The notes: a model not told the origin generated them from the sequence alone. A stretch of DNA of 64,000 nucleotides from Roseburia sp. AM59-24XD (GCF_003478445.1 NZ_QUET01000005.1:1-64000); one strand, 5' to 3'. Counted from the first letter of the stretch, positions 32,583 through 41,305 are shown. Program-made: numbers and translations.

Positions 32583-33072
32583 AAATAACCATAATCTGAT
32601 TTATTTTATGATCCACAAAATGAATGAATCAGTAGAAGAGTATTATGATCTGGCCGCGATCGCACTTTGCAAGGCGGCTATAAATTATCAACCAGATAAC
32701 GGATCTTTCGCAAATTATGCCTGCAGATGCATCAGAAACGAAATTCTATTGGACCATAGGGCAAGAATGATGCCCAAGCGTTGGATGAATGAATATTTGA
32801 TCAGTTATGATGCACCGGCTCTTGTCCAAAATGAAGATGGGGAAGAAATCACTCTTCTTGAGCAGCTTAAGTCTTTTGAATCTGTGGAAAATGAAGCGTT
32901 AAGCAGAATTATGTATCTGGAAGTTGTAGAACGGTTAGGAAAAACAGATAGTAAGGTGTTGCAATTTTTCGAAAGAGGTCTAAAACAACAGGAAATTGCA
33001 GAAATAATGGGAGTTACCCAGTCGAATATTTCCAGAGTGAAAAGACGGGTAGAGAAACTGTTATGTTGTTGA
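32551..33072 (+). CDS. Phage sigma-70-family sigma factor
   Basis: 173 residues from the ATG at 32551 (GGAGGG upstream), overlapping the nuclease gene by 32 bp. Region 2-like part: DLAAIALCKAAINYQPDNGS and FANYACRCIRNEIL. Region 4-like HTH at the C-terminus: LKQQEIAEIMGVTQSNISRVKRRVEKLL. Region 3 is short. Phage sigma factors in the early operon often activate late genes. The repeated TTCACA-type motif before late genes is a candidate target; this link is inference. Confidence 0.85.
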   Translation: MMTEEQKLLVENNHNLIYFMIHKMNESVEEYYDLAAIALCKAAINYQPDNGSFANYACRCIRNEILLDHRARMMPKRWMNEYLISYDAPALVQNEDGEEITLLEQLKSFESVENEALSRIMYLEVVERLGKTDSKVLQFFERGLKQQEIAEIMGVTQSNISRVKRRVEKLLCC

Positions 33073-33084
33073 TGGGAGGAGAAA

Positions 33085-33645
33085 ATGAGTGACAGACGTG
33101 CGGCGGTGCGCCGGGAGAGAAAAGAACGATTGAAAGCGGGAAAAAGAAAAGCACCAGATGCGGAAATAATAAGGGTAGCAGAACAGGGAAAGCTTGATGG
33201 TAGAATAATAGCTTTCTGTGTGATCGCTAATCTTTTATATGATCTGCATGGATTCCGCAGGAAACGGATTGAGATCTTCTTGAAGAAATGTAATAAAGAG
33301 GCAACGCGATTTGATCAGGAGGGACTGCAGTTTGTCTTAAAATCTTATGCAGATAAATTGATTGCAAAGATTAACAATGCGGATGTTCTGCAGAAACCTA
33401 AAAGCATAGAGGAGCAGATCTATCTTAATACGCGGGATGATCTTTATGTATCATCTATTGCATTGATGCTGGCGGTATTAAATGATGATTATGGTATGGC
33501 GTCTAATATGAAGAATACCGGCAGATTAGATACGATCATGGAGTATTGCACGAATGAGTATGTAAAACTGCAGTTAGATCCGGGAAAATATACACCGGAG
33601 TGGTATGTAGAACAAACACGGGAAAAGACAGGATTGAGTTTATAA
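33085..33645 (+). CDS. Conserved early phage protein, 186 residues
   Basis: GGAGGAG upstream, 12 bp after the sigma factor gene. Basic N-terminus (RRAAVRRERKERLKAGKRK), then helical regions (RIIAFCVIANLLYDLHGFRRKRIE). Found next to sigma-like genes in related phages. Function unknown. Confidence 0.65.
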   Translation: MSDRRAAVRRERKERLKAGKRKAPDAEIIRVAEQGKLDGRIIAFCVIANLLYDLHGFRRKRIEIFLKKCNKEATRFDQEGLQFVLKSYADKLIAKINNADVLQKPKSIEEQIYLNTRDDLYVSSIALMLAVLNDDYGMASNMKNTGRLDTIMEYCTNEYVKLQLDPGKYTPEWYVEQTREKTGLSL

Positions 33646-33663
33646 AAGCGGAAAGGAGTCGGA

Positions 33664-33677
33664 ACTCTGGCCAGAGT
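33664..33677. promoter_or_regulatory. 14-bp perfect palindrome in the gap before the PAPS-reductase-like gene
   Basis: ACTCTGGCCAGAGT, with flanking GGAAC/GTTCC arms around it. It lies about 20 bp after the upstream stop codon. It may be an operator or RNA structure. Confidence 0.35.
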
Positions 33678-33703
33678 GAAGATGCATCGGTTCCTTTTGA
33701 ACA

Positions 33704-33793
33704 ATGGAAGATAGAAATTTAGAAGAATACAGAAAACGAAAGAAAGAAGCAAAGCAGAGGTTCACAGCACAGCAGAATCTCCCTACGAGGTGA
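33704..33793 (+). pseudogene. Displaced N-terminus of the PAPS-reductase-like protein (-1 shifted)
   Basis: An ATG opens a 29-codon frame (MEDRNLEEYRKRKKEAKQRF) that resembles the usual N-terminus of this protein. The continuation (TAESPYEVKVKRA) is in the -1 frame, and that frame has no start codon upstream. One missing base around 33760-33770 explains it. No clear slippery site is seen. No good ribosome binding site precedes this ATG, so it could also be chance. Confidence 0.4.
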
Positions 33794-34806
33794 AAGTGAA
33801 AAGGGCTGCGTTACGAGTGCGTGAGTTTATTACGGAGATGGATAAAAGATATTGCAACGCTCATGTGAGTGTGGGCGGTCTGGATAGCATCACATTGCTT
33901 CTTTTTATCCGAAAGCTGGGATATGACATACCAGCGATATCGGTATCAGGCGTAGAAGATAAGAGCATCCAAACTATTCATAAGCAGTTAGGTGTGACAC
34001 GGCTTAAATCCTACAAGTCGAAAGTGGAAGTGTTAAATACTATCGGCTTCCCAGTTATCTCAAAAAGAATAGCCGGTAAAATTGATCTGCTCCAGCATCC
34101 GACAGAAAACAATAAAACTGTGCGCCATGCGATCATAACAGGCGAGTGTGGAGCGCAGGGACATTTTGCAACAAACAGTCGTATGCAGTTGCCACAAAAG
34201 TGGCTAAGGCTATTCGCTGGGATGGCAAATGAAGAATATGGCACACATTATCAGACAGCTCCGTTTCAGGTGAGTAATAAATGTTGTTATTACCTGAAGG
34301 AAAAGCCGTGTGATGATTGGGCGAAAGAACATAACAGCTGGCCGTTTCTTGGGATGATGGCAAGCGAGGGAGGTCAGAGGGAAGAGGCTCTTGTGGAGCA
34401 TGGGTGTAATTACTACGGTAAAACAACTATGAGGTCCGCACCGTTTGCACCATTTTTGAGACAGGACATTTTACAACTGGCGTTAGATCTGGAAGTGCCG
34501 GTGCCGGAAATTTATGGAGAAATAAAGAGAAAACCGGATGGGACTCTTTATACAACAAAAGCCCAGCGGACCGGATGCAGTATGTGCGGTTTTGGGATAC
34601 ATCTGGAGGAGAGACCGCATCGTTTTGACAGACTCCGGGAAAGAAACGAGCAGGAATGGCACTTTTGGATGTATGAATGCTGTACAGATCCGGAGACGGA
34701 AGAAAAATACGGCTGGGGAAGAGTACTGGACTGGATCGGGGTAGGCTGGGAAGATGTACCGGCGCAGCAGATCAGTATGTTTGACTATATGGAGGGCGAG
34801 AGATGA
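33790..34806 (+). CDS. PAPS-reductase-like (PP-loop family) phage protein
   Basis: 338 residues from a GTG, with ACGAG upstream as a weak ribosome binding site. The PP-loop-like motif VSVGGLDSITLLLF (residues ~28-41) replaces the classical SGGxDS. A central Cys-containing region (SNKCCYYLKEKPCDDW) and TGCSMCGFGIH supply possible Fe-S or zinc ligands. Such phage enzymes are annotated as phosphoadenosine phosphosulfate reductase family; the true substrate is unknown, and a role in DNA or tRNA sulfur modification has been suggested for relatives. The likely full-length start is in another frame (see 33704). Confidence 0.8.
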   Translation: MKVKRAALRVREFITEMDKRYCNAHVSVGGLDSITLLLFIRKLGYDIPAISVSGVEDKSIQTIHKQLGVTRLKSYKSKVEVLNTIGFPVISKRIAGKIDLLQHPTENNKTVRHAIITGECGAQGHFATNSRMQLPQKWLRLFAGMANEEYGTHYQTAPFQVSNKCCYYLKEKPCDDWAKEHNSWPFLGMMASEGGQREEALVEHGCNYYGKTTMRSAPFAPFLRQDILQLALDLEVPVPEIYGEIKRKPDGTLYTTKAQRTGCSMCGFGIHLEERPHRFDRLRERNEQEWHFWMYECCTDPETEEKYGWGRVLDWIGVGWEDVPAQQISMFDYMEGER

Positions 34807-34950
34807 TAAACGGAGAATTGATCGTGGACAACTTTGCCGGCGGAGGTGGTACGCTCCAATCTTCCAGGGCTGTGTGTAGCGGAAAGGATGCCAAATCTTA
34901 CAAGGGACAGGATAGAAACAGATGTAGATGGACAGTTAGCATTTGCGTAA
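34803..34950 (+). pseudogene. Remnant of a C5-cytosine DNA methyltransferase
   Basis: Overlaps the previous stop codon by ATGA. The first 17 codons give MINGELIVDNFAGGGGT, matching the start and motif I (FAGGGG) of phage C5-cytosine methyltransferases. The rest of the enzyme (PC, ENV and target-recognition motifs) is missing. From about 34858 another frame reads LPGLCVAERMPNLTRDRIET to a TAA at 34950 and looks like a gene end. A large internal deletion joining two gene ends explains this. Confidence 0.65.
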
Positions 34951-34968
34951 CAGTAAGGAGGATGGACA

Positions 34969-35310
34969 TTGACAGATCAAGAATTAAAAGAAGTAATACA
35001 GGAAATCAAGAACAGCACCATGCCGATTCCGACACAGCAGAAGCTTATTGATGAGCTGGAGGGCATCAGATGGATTCCGACAACCTGCACCGTGGATCAA
35101 GTGATCAACGAATTGGAAGAGGAAAAAGAATATGCTTACGCAGATTTTGAAGCATATGTAAACGATGTCAGTCCCTGCTTGGATGCAGAATATGATGATC
35201 TATTCCACAGAGGACTGGAGAGAGCAATTGAGATAATAAAGGACGGTGGAAAGAATGACGCTGGATTTGGCAATACACGACCTAAAAGGAGCGTATGCAA
35301 GCGACTATAA
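34969..35310 (+). CDS. Small early phage protein, 113 residues
   Basis: TTG with AAGGAGGATGG upstream. Highly acidic helical N-terminus (QELKEVIQEIKNS) and central acidic region. No family recognised. Overlaps the next gene by 56 bp. Confidence 0.55.
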   Translation: MTDQELKEVIQEIKNSTMPIPTQQKLIDELEGIRWIPTTCTVDQVINELEEEKEYAYADFEAYVNDVSPCLDAEYDDLFHRGLERAIEIIKDGGKNDAGFGNTRPKRSVCKRL

Positions 35311-35605
35311 TAAGCAACTGGCTGAGTGGCTAGAAGAGCTGAAAATGCTTAGAGAATTAAAAAACGAGCATAGAAAGATTGGAAATATAGAGGGGTACAA
35401 TCAAGGGTATAAAGAGGCTAACAATATTAAAAATGTACCAGTAGCATATGATGTGGATTGGGTTGTGAAACAGTTGAAAGAAAGACTATCTCTGTATCAA
35501 AGATTACAAAAATTACAAGACAGAGATTGTCTGCAATACGGCTACAAAATAGAAGCCACAAATGATGCAATCGAGATAGTAAAGGCGGGTGCGAAGAATG
35601 ACTAA
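35255..35605 (+). CDS. Small early phage protein, 116 residues
   Basis: ATG at 35255 within the previous gene (GGTGGAAAG upstream). Helical and charged (KQLAEWLEELKMLRELKNEH, VKQLKERLSLYQRLQKLQD). Contains a DCLQYGYKIEATNDAIEIVK element found in many small phage proteins. No defined function. Confidence 0.6.
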   Translation: MTLDLAIHDLKGAYASDYNKQLAEWLEELKMLRELKNEHRKIGNIEGYNQGYKEANNIKNVPVAYDVDWVVKQLKERLSLYQRLQKLQDRDCLQYGYKIEATNDAIEIVKAGAKND

Positions 35606-35801
35606 TGCTGAAAGAATCAAACAGATGTCGGACAAAGATTTAGCAATATTTATTATGTGTCCAGCAGAGTACGATGTGGCATTTACTAAGAGTTGCGGAT
35701 GCAACGGAGAAATGAATAAAACTGTTATCAATGCACATTGGAATGGCTACGGCAGGAAAGTGAGGGATAGCTATGGCAGAAAAAAGAATGTTTTCCCGTG
35801 A
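35598..35801 (+). CDS. Small early phage protein, 67 residues
   Basis: ATG at 35598 overlapping the previous stop region. Begins MTNAERIKQMSDKDLAIFIM, a start shared by many Clostridia phage small proteins. Contains a short Cys pair (KSCGCNG). Overlaps the replication initiator gene. Function unknown. Confidence 0.55.
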   Translation: MTNAERIKQMSDKDLAIFIMCPAEYDVAFTKSCGCNGEMNKTVINAHWNGYGRKVRDSYGRKKNVFP

Positions 35802-36495
35802 ACTGGTGGAAAGTGACCAGTTCTTGGAACTTCCGTTATCCGCACAGGGGCTTTATATGCATATTTGCATGGAGGCGGATGATGATGGCTTTGTGAATAA
35901 TGCAAACAGGATCCGGAAGGTTGTTGAAGCTTCAAAAGAAGATTATCAGATTTTATTTGATCGAGGATATTTATTACAGATGGCAAATGGTCTGGTGGTT
36001 GTGGCACATTGGAAAATATGTAATAGCATTCGAAAAGATCGGTATAAACCGACAGTGTACCAATCAGAATGGAGCAAACTGCGATTACTGGATAATGTTT
36101 ATGTTTTGGATGAAAAGGGAGATGCGCCGGCTCAGGGCATTACTGCGGTATCAATGCAGCAGGATACTCCGACAGTGAAGCGTTTTGAAGATTTTTGGAA
36201 AGCATATCCGAGAAAAGAGCATAAAGCAATGGCAGAGCAGGAATATGCAATGCTGATCCTGCAGGGCATTTCTGAAGATATGCTGGTTGCATCGGCAAAA
36301 GCGTATGCAAATGAAAAATCAGATCAGGATCCGCGATATTTGAATTGTCCAGACACATGGTTGAAAAAGAGTATTTACACAGATTATGAGGTTGAACCAG
36401 AGAAAGAAAAGACAGAAGAGCAACCGGAAGCAGTAGAGGAGCCGGCGATGGATCTGTGGAATGGAGAGGACGAAACGGATGGGGAAGTTATATGA
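35773..36495 (+). CDS. Phage replication initiator / DnaD-like protein
   Basis: 240 residues. The N-terminal ~110 residues resemble phage replisome-organiser winged-helix domains (MFSRELVESDQFLELPLSAQ, EADDDGFVNNANRI). Residues ~140-205 contain FEDFWKAYPRKEHK, a motif common in phage primosome proteins. The C-terminus is acidic. It overlaps the primase-helicase gene, consistent with a joint role in starting phage replication. Confidence 0.8.
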   Translation: MAEKRMFSRELVESDQFLELPLSAQGLYMHICMEADDDGFVNNANRIRKVVEASKEDYQILFDRGYLLQMANGLVVVAHWKICNSIRKDRYKPTVYQSEWSKLRLLDNVYVLDEKGDAPAQGITAVSMQQDTPTVKRFEDFWKAYPRKEHKAMAEQEYAMLILQGISEDMLVASAKAYANEKSDQDPRYLNCPDTWLKKSIYTDYEVEPEKEKTEEQPEAVEEPAMDLWNGEDETDGEVI

Positions 36496-38350
36496 GTTTA
36501 AAGAAGACGATGCGTATTCTTTTGCACATCATGTACATATACAGGCAAAACCGCGGGGGCAGGAGTTGCAGTTTTTGCATTGTCCATATTGCCGGGGAGG
36601 TAACGGAGGGAAAGACAAGGGAACATTTTCCATCAATTTGCGAACCGGACAATTTAAATGTCTAAGATCAAGCTGCAGTATCTCTGGAAATATGATTACC
36701 CTGGCAAGGGACTTTGATTTTTCATTGGGAATAGAGGTTGATGAGTATTATCAGCCGAGAAAACAGTATAGACGTTTAAAGACGCCCAGCAAGCCCATAG
36801 AGCCACTTCCGAAAGCAATCGAGTATTTGAAGGGCAGGGGCATTTCGGAGGCTGTAGCTCGAAAGTACGAGGTCACAGTGCATGCAAAGAAGGATGATGT
36901 TCTTGTATTTCCGTTTTTTGATGAAAATGGGAAAATGCAGTATGTCAAATACCGAGATACGACCTTTTTTAAAGGAAAAACTTATACGGACAAAGACGGG
37001 AAGCAACAGGGCTCGCCGAAGGAATGGATGGAAAAGGACTGCAAGCCGATTCTGTTTGGAATGAAACAATGTGGAAAAGATCGTAAACGACTGGTGATTT
37101 GCGAGGGACAGATGGACAGTCTTTCAGTGGCAGAGGCGGGGATCAACTGCGCTGTCAGCGTACCGGGCGGAATGAATAACTTTCGTTGGATTCCCTATTG
37201 CTGGAATTGGGTTTGCGAATTTGAGGAGATTGTAGTTTTTGGAGATTATGAGCATGATCATATGACATTGCTGGAAGACATTCGAAAACGATTCCCGAAT
37301 AAAATCTTATATGTTCAAAAGGAAGCTTACAGGGAATGCAAAGATGCAAATGAGATTCTGCAAAAGCATGGGAAAGAGGCGGTAAGGGAAGCTGTTGAAA
37401 ATGCCATTGAGCAGCCGGTAAAACAGGTTGTGGAGCTTGCGGATGTGAAGCGGCGCGATCTGAAGGATATCCCTAAGTTTAAAACTGGTTTTCGGCAACT
37501 TGATACATTTCTCGGCGGTTATTTTTATGGAGGCCAGTTGATCATATTGACCGGAAAGCGCGGTCAGGGTAAATCCACGGTGGCAAACGAGTTTTGCGTG
37601 TCTGCACTGCAGCAGGGCAAGAGCATTTTTGCCTATTCCGGGGAGTTGCCGGATTGGCAGTATAAAAGCTGGATTGATTTTCAAATTGCCGGTCCGCAGA
37701 ATATTGTGGAAAATACACTACCGGATGGTTCTGTAAAGCGTTTTATCACGAATAGCAATCAGGATCAGATTGAAAATTGGTACCGGGGTAAATTTTACTT
37801 ATATGACAATAATGCTGTTGAAGATGATGAGCTTGTGGATCTTGTAACGACAATAGAACATTCTGTGATGCAGTATGGCATTGATCTGGTCATTGTGGAC
37901 AACCTTATGACGGCTCTGGATGTGGATATGGCTGCGGATGAATATCGTTGTCAGAGTAAATTTGTGAAAAAGCTGAGTCGCTTGGCAAAGAGGTTGGATG
38001 TTGTCGTGATATTGGTAGCACATCCCAGAAAGAACAGCTTCACAAAAGATGAAAATGATGCGGTCAGCGGATCCGCAGATATAACGAATGCTGCAGATAT
38101 TGTCATGACGTTTAAACGAGACGAAGAAACGCCGGATCATAATTATCTGTCATTGAGTAAAAATCGTTGGTTTGGAAATCTGACTAAGAAGAATGGGATA
38201 GATCTGTGGTATAACCAAAAATCCAGACGGATCATTGACAAAGCAAAGGGGGATTTCAATTATGAGGTCGGCTGGAAGATTGAACCGGTACAGCAGGAGT
38301 TTGATGGATTTATCAACTTGGCAGAGGGTGAAGAGACGCCGTTTACGTAG
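36479..38350 (+). CDS. Phage primase-helicase (CHC2 zinc finger, Toprim, DnaB-like)
   Basis: 623 residues from the ATG at 36479 (GGAGAGG upstream; an in-frame ATG at 36461 exists). The N-terminus has a zinc finger of CHC2 type (LHCPYCRGG, KCLRSSC). The Toprim region includes VICEGQMDSLSVAEAG. The DnaB-like helicase has Walker A TGKRGQGKST (~residues 358-366) and Walker B DLVIVDNLM. It primes and unwinds DNA at the phage fork. It overlaps the initiator gene by 17 bp. Confidence 0.95.
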   Translation: MGKLYEFKEDDAYSFAHHVHIQAKPRGQELQFLHCPYCRGGNGGKDKGTFSINLRTGQFKCLRSSCSISGNMITLARDFDFSLGIEVDEYYQPRKQYRRLKTPSKPIEPLPKAIEYLKGRGISEAVARKYEVTVHAKKDDVLVFPFFDENGKMQYVKYRDTTFFKGKTYTDKDGKQQGSPKEWMEKDCKPILFGMKQCGKDRKRLVICEGQMDSLSVAEAGINCAVSVPGGMNNFRWIPYCWNWVCEFEEIVVFGDYEHDHMTLLEDIRKRFPNKILYVQKEAYRECKDANEILQKHGKEAVREAVENAIEQPVKQVVELADVKRRDLKDIPKFKTGFRQLDTFLGGYFYGGQLIILTGKRGQGKSTVANEFCVSALQQGKSIFAYSGELPDWQYKSWIDFQIAGPQNIVENTLPDGSVKRFITNSNQDQIENWYRGKFYLYDNNAVEDDELVDLVTTIEHSVMQYGIDLVIVDNLMTALDVDMAADEYRCQSKFVKKLSRLAKRLDVVVILVAHPRKNSFTKDENDAVSGSADITNAADIVMTFKRDEETPDHNYLSLSKNRWFGNLTKKNGIDLWYNQKSRRIIDKAKGDFNYEVGWKIEPVQQEFDGFINLAEGEETPFT

Positions 38351-38365
38351 AATGGAGGACAGGCA

Positions 38366-38614
38366 ATGAAGGAAGAACTGGAATTTTTTCAAGCCTGGTG
38401 GAAAATTTTGAAAAAATACTGGAATCCGCCGGCAAAGGATAATGAAAGCAAAGAAGCAGAAAAGTTTTGGGAAAGTCTGATCAGTGATTGCAGAAACTTG
38501 CGAAAGCGGTATGATCACAACGAACTTTTCGAGCCGTTTGCACGTAAGATATGTTTGGATTTGATTGATGAAATTGATCGAAGGGCAGTGGAATTGCACA
38601 AGAAAGAGAGGTGA
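38366..38614 (+). CDS. Small early phage protein, 82 residues
   Basis: ATG with GGAGGACAGGC upstream, 15 bp after the primase-helicase. Aromatic and charged helical protein (FFQAWWKILKKYWNPP, SLISDCRNLRKRYDHNELFE). No family recognised. Confidence 0.6.
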   Translation: MKEELEFFQAWWKILKKYWNPPAKDNESKEAEKFWESLISDCRNLRKRYDHNELFEPFARKICLDLIDEIDRRAVELHKKER

Positions 38615-38619
38615 ATGGA

Positions 38620-38826
38620 ATGGGAAAAGGAAAAATAGATGTGCCCGTATGGGAAAAGATGAATCTGACGGTAGAGGAAGCTGCTGCATATAGCAACATA
38701 GGAATTAACAAAATAGACGAGATGGCAAAGTCTCCAAACTGTTCGTTTGTATTGTATATAGGGAGAAAGAAGCTTATTAAAAGAAAAGAGTTTGAACAAT
38801 ACATAGCGAAATCTGTTGAAATTTGA
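38620..38826 (+). CDS. Excisionase-like DNA-binding protein
   Basis: 68 residues from the ATG at 38620 after GAGAGG. The sequence NLTVEEAAAYSNIGINKIDE is the winged-helix start of Tn916-type excisionases, and VLYIGRKKLIKRKEFEQYI is the typical end. It lies directly before the integrase, as in Tn916-like and many prophages. Confidence 0.85.
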   Translation: MGKGKIDVPVWEKMNLTVEEAAAYSNIGINKIDEMAKSPNCSFVLYIGRKKLIKRKEFEQYIAKSVEI

Positions 38827-38865
38827 AAATATGGACTTTTAAGCTTGATATGATAATATATTAAA

Positions 38866-40038
38866 ATGTATCAAGGCTCTTTTCTTTTGGAAGGAGTTGA
38901 TTTTACGGGCAAAGATTTAAGAGGAAGAGAGCTTGGCGTAGGAATATGTCAGCGAAAAGACGGGCTGTATACAGCTAGATTTATTAGCAAGCGCACAGGA
39001 AGGTCTGTTCAAAGATATTTTCCCAAGTTGCAGGAATGTCGTAATTGGTATGCTGATGCAAGGTTTCAAGATGAACATGGTGAAATTAATGCTGGTGGTG
39101 ATATGACAGTCACAGCCTGGTTTGAATATTGGCTTAATAATATAAAAGGCGATACTATCAGACCAAATACGATAAGAAATTATAGGGAAAGGTTTGAACA
39201 CAATATCAAAGATTGCATAGGGAATATGATGTTATCTGATGTAAAACCGATGCATTGCCAGAATGTTCTAAATCAGATGAAAACCAGATATAGGACATCG
39301 ACAATATATCAGGCAAGGATTACTTTGTATTGTATGTTTGCGGATGCGGTTGAGAATGATGTGATCTCAAAAAATCCGGTTACAAAAGCAGTTAAATACA
39401 ATATTGGTAAAGATTCCAAGAAGATAAGGGCATTGACAGTGCATGAACAGAAAAAATTTCTGGAAGTGGCGAAAGACAGCAGCAATTACAATCAGTTTGC
39501 GTTTGTATTACAGACTGGATTAAGAACAGGCGAAATGATTGGTCTTAAATGGTCTGATATTGATTTTGAAAAGAAGGTCGCACATATTCAACGATCAATG
39601 GAATATCGGCATTCTGTTGGTGAATGGAGAATAGGAAAACCTAAAAGTAAATCGGGATATAGGGATGTTCCTTTGACAGAAGAAGCGATTCGATTATTGA
39701 AAGCACAGAAGGAAAAGATGAAAAAACTGAAAGTTATTAATATGGAATTTTCAGAGTTTGTGTTTTTGAATCGTAAGGGCGAGCCTACAAAGAACTCAGC
39801 GTACGACTCAACATTGTTCAAATTGTGTGATAAGGCTGGTATAGACAGATTTTCGATGCATGTACTTCGACATACTATGGCTACAAGGTGTATTGAAGCA
39901 AATATGCGACCTAAAACCTTGCAGGTGATTCTCGGACATTCCAATGTGGGAATTACTATGAATCTTTATGTTCATGTGACTGAGGAGGAAAAGGTAAAAG
40001 AGGTAGAAAAGATAGAAAAAGCCCTAAAAATTGTGTAG
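38866..40038 (+). CDS. int: Tyrosine-type site-specific integrase
   Basis: 390 residues from the ATG at 38866; in-frame later starts near 38884 and 38893 have better ribosome binding context and may be used. An N-terminal arm-binding domain (CQRKDGLYTARFISK) is followed by a SAM-like core-binding region. Catalytic residues: Arg ~220 (TGLRTGEMIGLKW), His-x-x-Arg ~332-335 (HVLRHTMATRC), His ~358 in LGHSN, Tyr ~368 (MNLYVHV). Integrates and, with Xis, excises the element. Its 3' end lies 75 bp from the host ychF start. Confidence 0.95.
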   Translation: MYQGSFLLEGVDFTGKDLRGRELGVGICQRKDGLYTARFISKRTGRSVQRYFPKLQECRNWYADARFQDEHGEINAGGDMTVTAWFEYWLNNIKGDTIRPNTIRNYRERFEHNIKDCIGNMMLSDVKPMHCQNVLNQMKTRYRTSTIYQARITLYCMFADAVENDVISKNPVTKAVKYNIGKDSKKIRALTVHEQKKFLEVAKDSSNYNQFAFVLQTGLRTGEMIGLKWSDIDFEKKVAHIQRSMEYRHSVGEWRIGKPKSKSGYRDVPLTEEAIRLLKAQKEKMKKLKVINMEFSEFVFLNRKGEPTKNSAYDSTLFKLCDKAGIDRFSMHVLRHTMATRCIEANMRPKTLQVILGHSNVGITMNLYVHVTEEEKVKEVEKIEKALKIV

Positions 40039-40052
40039 TAAATTGTGTAGTA
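40029..40052. repeat. Tandem 12-bp repeat over the integrase stop codon
   Basis: AATTGTGTAGTA occurs twice in tandem, at 40029-40040 and 40041-40052, over the integrase stop codon. Such repeats near the integrase end are often arm-type or core att sequences. Its role cannot be confirmed without the other prophage end. Confidence 0.5.
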
Positions 40053-40068
40053 AAAAAATATAGAAAGG

Positions 40069-40097
40069 CGAAAACCCCTTAAAATGGGATGTTTTCG
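40069..40097 (+). promoter_or_regulatory. Hairpin between integrase and ychF (att region candidate)
   Basis: CGAAAAC (40069-40075) pairs with GTTTTCG (40091-40097), with an inner CCC/GGG. There is no T-run, so it is a weak terminator. This 75-bp gap must hold the right attachment site and any promoter for ychF; no clear -35/-10 pair was found. Confidence 0.45.
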
Positions 40098-40114
40098 GAT
40101 AGGTATAAGATAAA

Positions 40115-41215
40115 ATGAAACTAGGAATTGTTGGACTTCCCAACGTAGGAAAAAGCACATTATTCAACTCTTTAACAAAGGCAGGTGCAGCAGAGGCTGC
40201 AAATTATCCATTCTGTACGATCGAACCAAATGTCGGTATCGTACCGGTTCCGGACAAGCGGCTGGATGTTCTGACCGAGATGCATCATTCTGCTAAGGAA
40301 GTGCATGCGACGATTGAGTTTGTTGACATTGCAGGACTGGTAAAGGGTGCCTCCAAGGGGGAGGGACTTGGTAACCAGTTTCTTGCGAATATCCGTGAGG
40401 TAGATGCGATCGTTCATGTAGTGCGCTGCTTTGATGATGCCAACATTGTGCATGTGGACGGCAGTGTTGATCCGGTTCGTGATATTGAGACGATCAACCT
40501 GGAGCTGTTGTTCTCTGATATGGAGATTCTGGAAAGACGTTATGCAAAGTTAGTAAAAAGCGTCAAGAACGATAAGACTCTTGTAAAGGAGACAGAGCTG
40601 GTTGAGAAGCTGAAGAAGCATATGGAAGATGGCAATCTTGCAAAGACTTACGAGCCGGAAGACGATGATGAAAAGGCATTGCTGGAAAGCTTTAATCTGT
40701 TGACTTATAAGCCGACGATTTATGCTGCAAATGTTGCCGAGGATGATCTGGCTGACGATGCAGCTTCCAATGCGTATGTTGCACAGGTTCGTGAGTTTGC
40801 ACAGAAAGAGGGCTCCGAGGTATTTGTGATCTGCGCACAGATTGAGCAGGAGATTGCCGAACTTGAAGATGACGAGAAAAAGGAATTCCTGGAGGATCTC
40901 GGTCTTTCTGAGTCAGGACTGGATAAGCTTATTTCCGCAAGCTACAGCCTGTTAGGTCTGATCAGCTACCTGACGACAGGACCGGATGAGAGCCGTGCAT
41001 GGACCATTGAGAGAGGAACCAAGGCACCTCAGGCAGCAGGTAAGATTCATACGGACTTTGAGAGAGGATTTATCCGTGCAGAGGTCGTAAGCTATGATAA
41101 TCTTGTAGAGCAGGGAAGCTACAATGCAGCCAAAGAAAAAGGACTCGTCCGCTCCGAAGGTAAGGATTACGTTGTACAGGATGGAGATGTCGTACTGTTC
41201 AGATTCAACGTCTAA
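40115..41215 (+). CDS. ychF: Redox-regulated ATPase/GTPase YchF
   Basis: 366 residues, full length for the family. G1 motif LPNVGKST (residues ~7-14), [10 protein letters not shown] (G3), the YchF coiled-coil insertion and the C-terminal TGS-like domain ([35 protein letters not shown]). YchF binds ATP rather than GTP and associates with ribosomes; it affects stress responses. The prophage is integrated immediately upstream. Confidence 0.97.
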   Translation: MKLGIVGLPNVGKSTLFNSLTKAGAAEAANYPFCTIEPNVGIVPVPDKRLDVLTEMHHSAKEVHATIEFVDIAGLVKGASKGEGLGNQFLANIREVDAIVHVVRCFDDANIVHVDGSVDPVRDIETINLELLFSDMEILERRYAKLVKSVKNDKTLVKETELVEKLKKHMEDGNLAKTYEPEDDDEKALLESFNLLTYKPTIYAANVAEDDLADDAASNAYVAQVREFAQKEGSEVFVICAQIEQEIAELEDDEKKEFLEDLGLSESGLDKLISASYSLLGLISYLTTGPDESRAWTIERGTKAPQAAGKIHTDFERGFIRAEVVSYDNLVEQGSYNAAKEKGLVRSEGKDYVVQDGDVVLFRFNV

Positions 41216-41305
41216 AACGAATGCAAGCGGGTCTGTGGCTCGGAATAAGTGTAGAATAAGGAAAGCCGCAAGTGTACTTGCAAATAAAAGAAAGGAAAAC
41301 TCAGT

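Larger units (their letters stand above)
1..40060. mobile_element. Prophage (siphovirus type), right-hand part; left end outside window
   Basis: A continuous phage gene order is visible: head, connector, tail, lysis, lysogeny switch, early/replication genes, Xis and tyrosine integrase. The integrase stop lies about 75 bp before the host gene ychF, so the right attachment site should fall around 40,030-40,110. No terminase is seen; it should lie left of base 1. The opposite attachment site is therefore not in the window and the core sequence cannot be defined here. Late genes, early genes and integrase are all on the plus strand. The repressor/ImmA pair and two small zinc-ribbon-type genes are on the minus strand. 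Confidence 0.95.
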
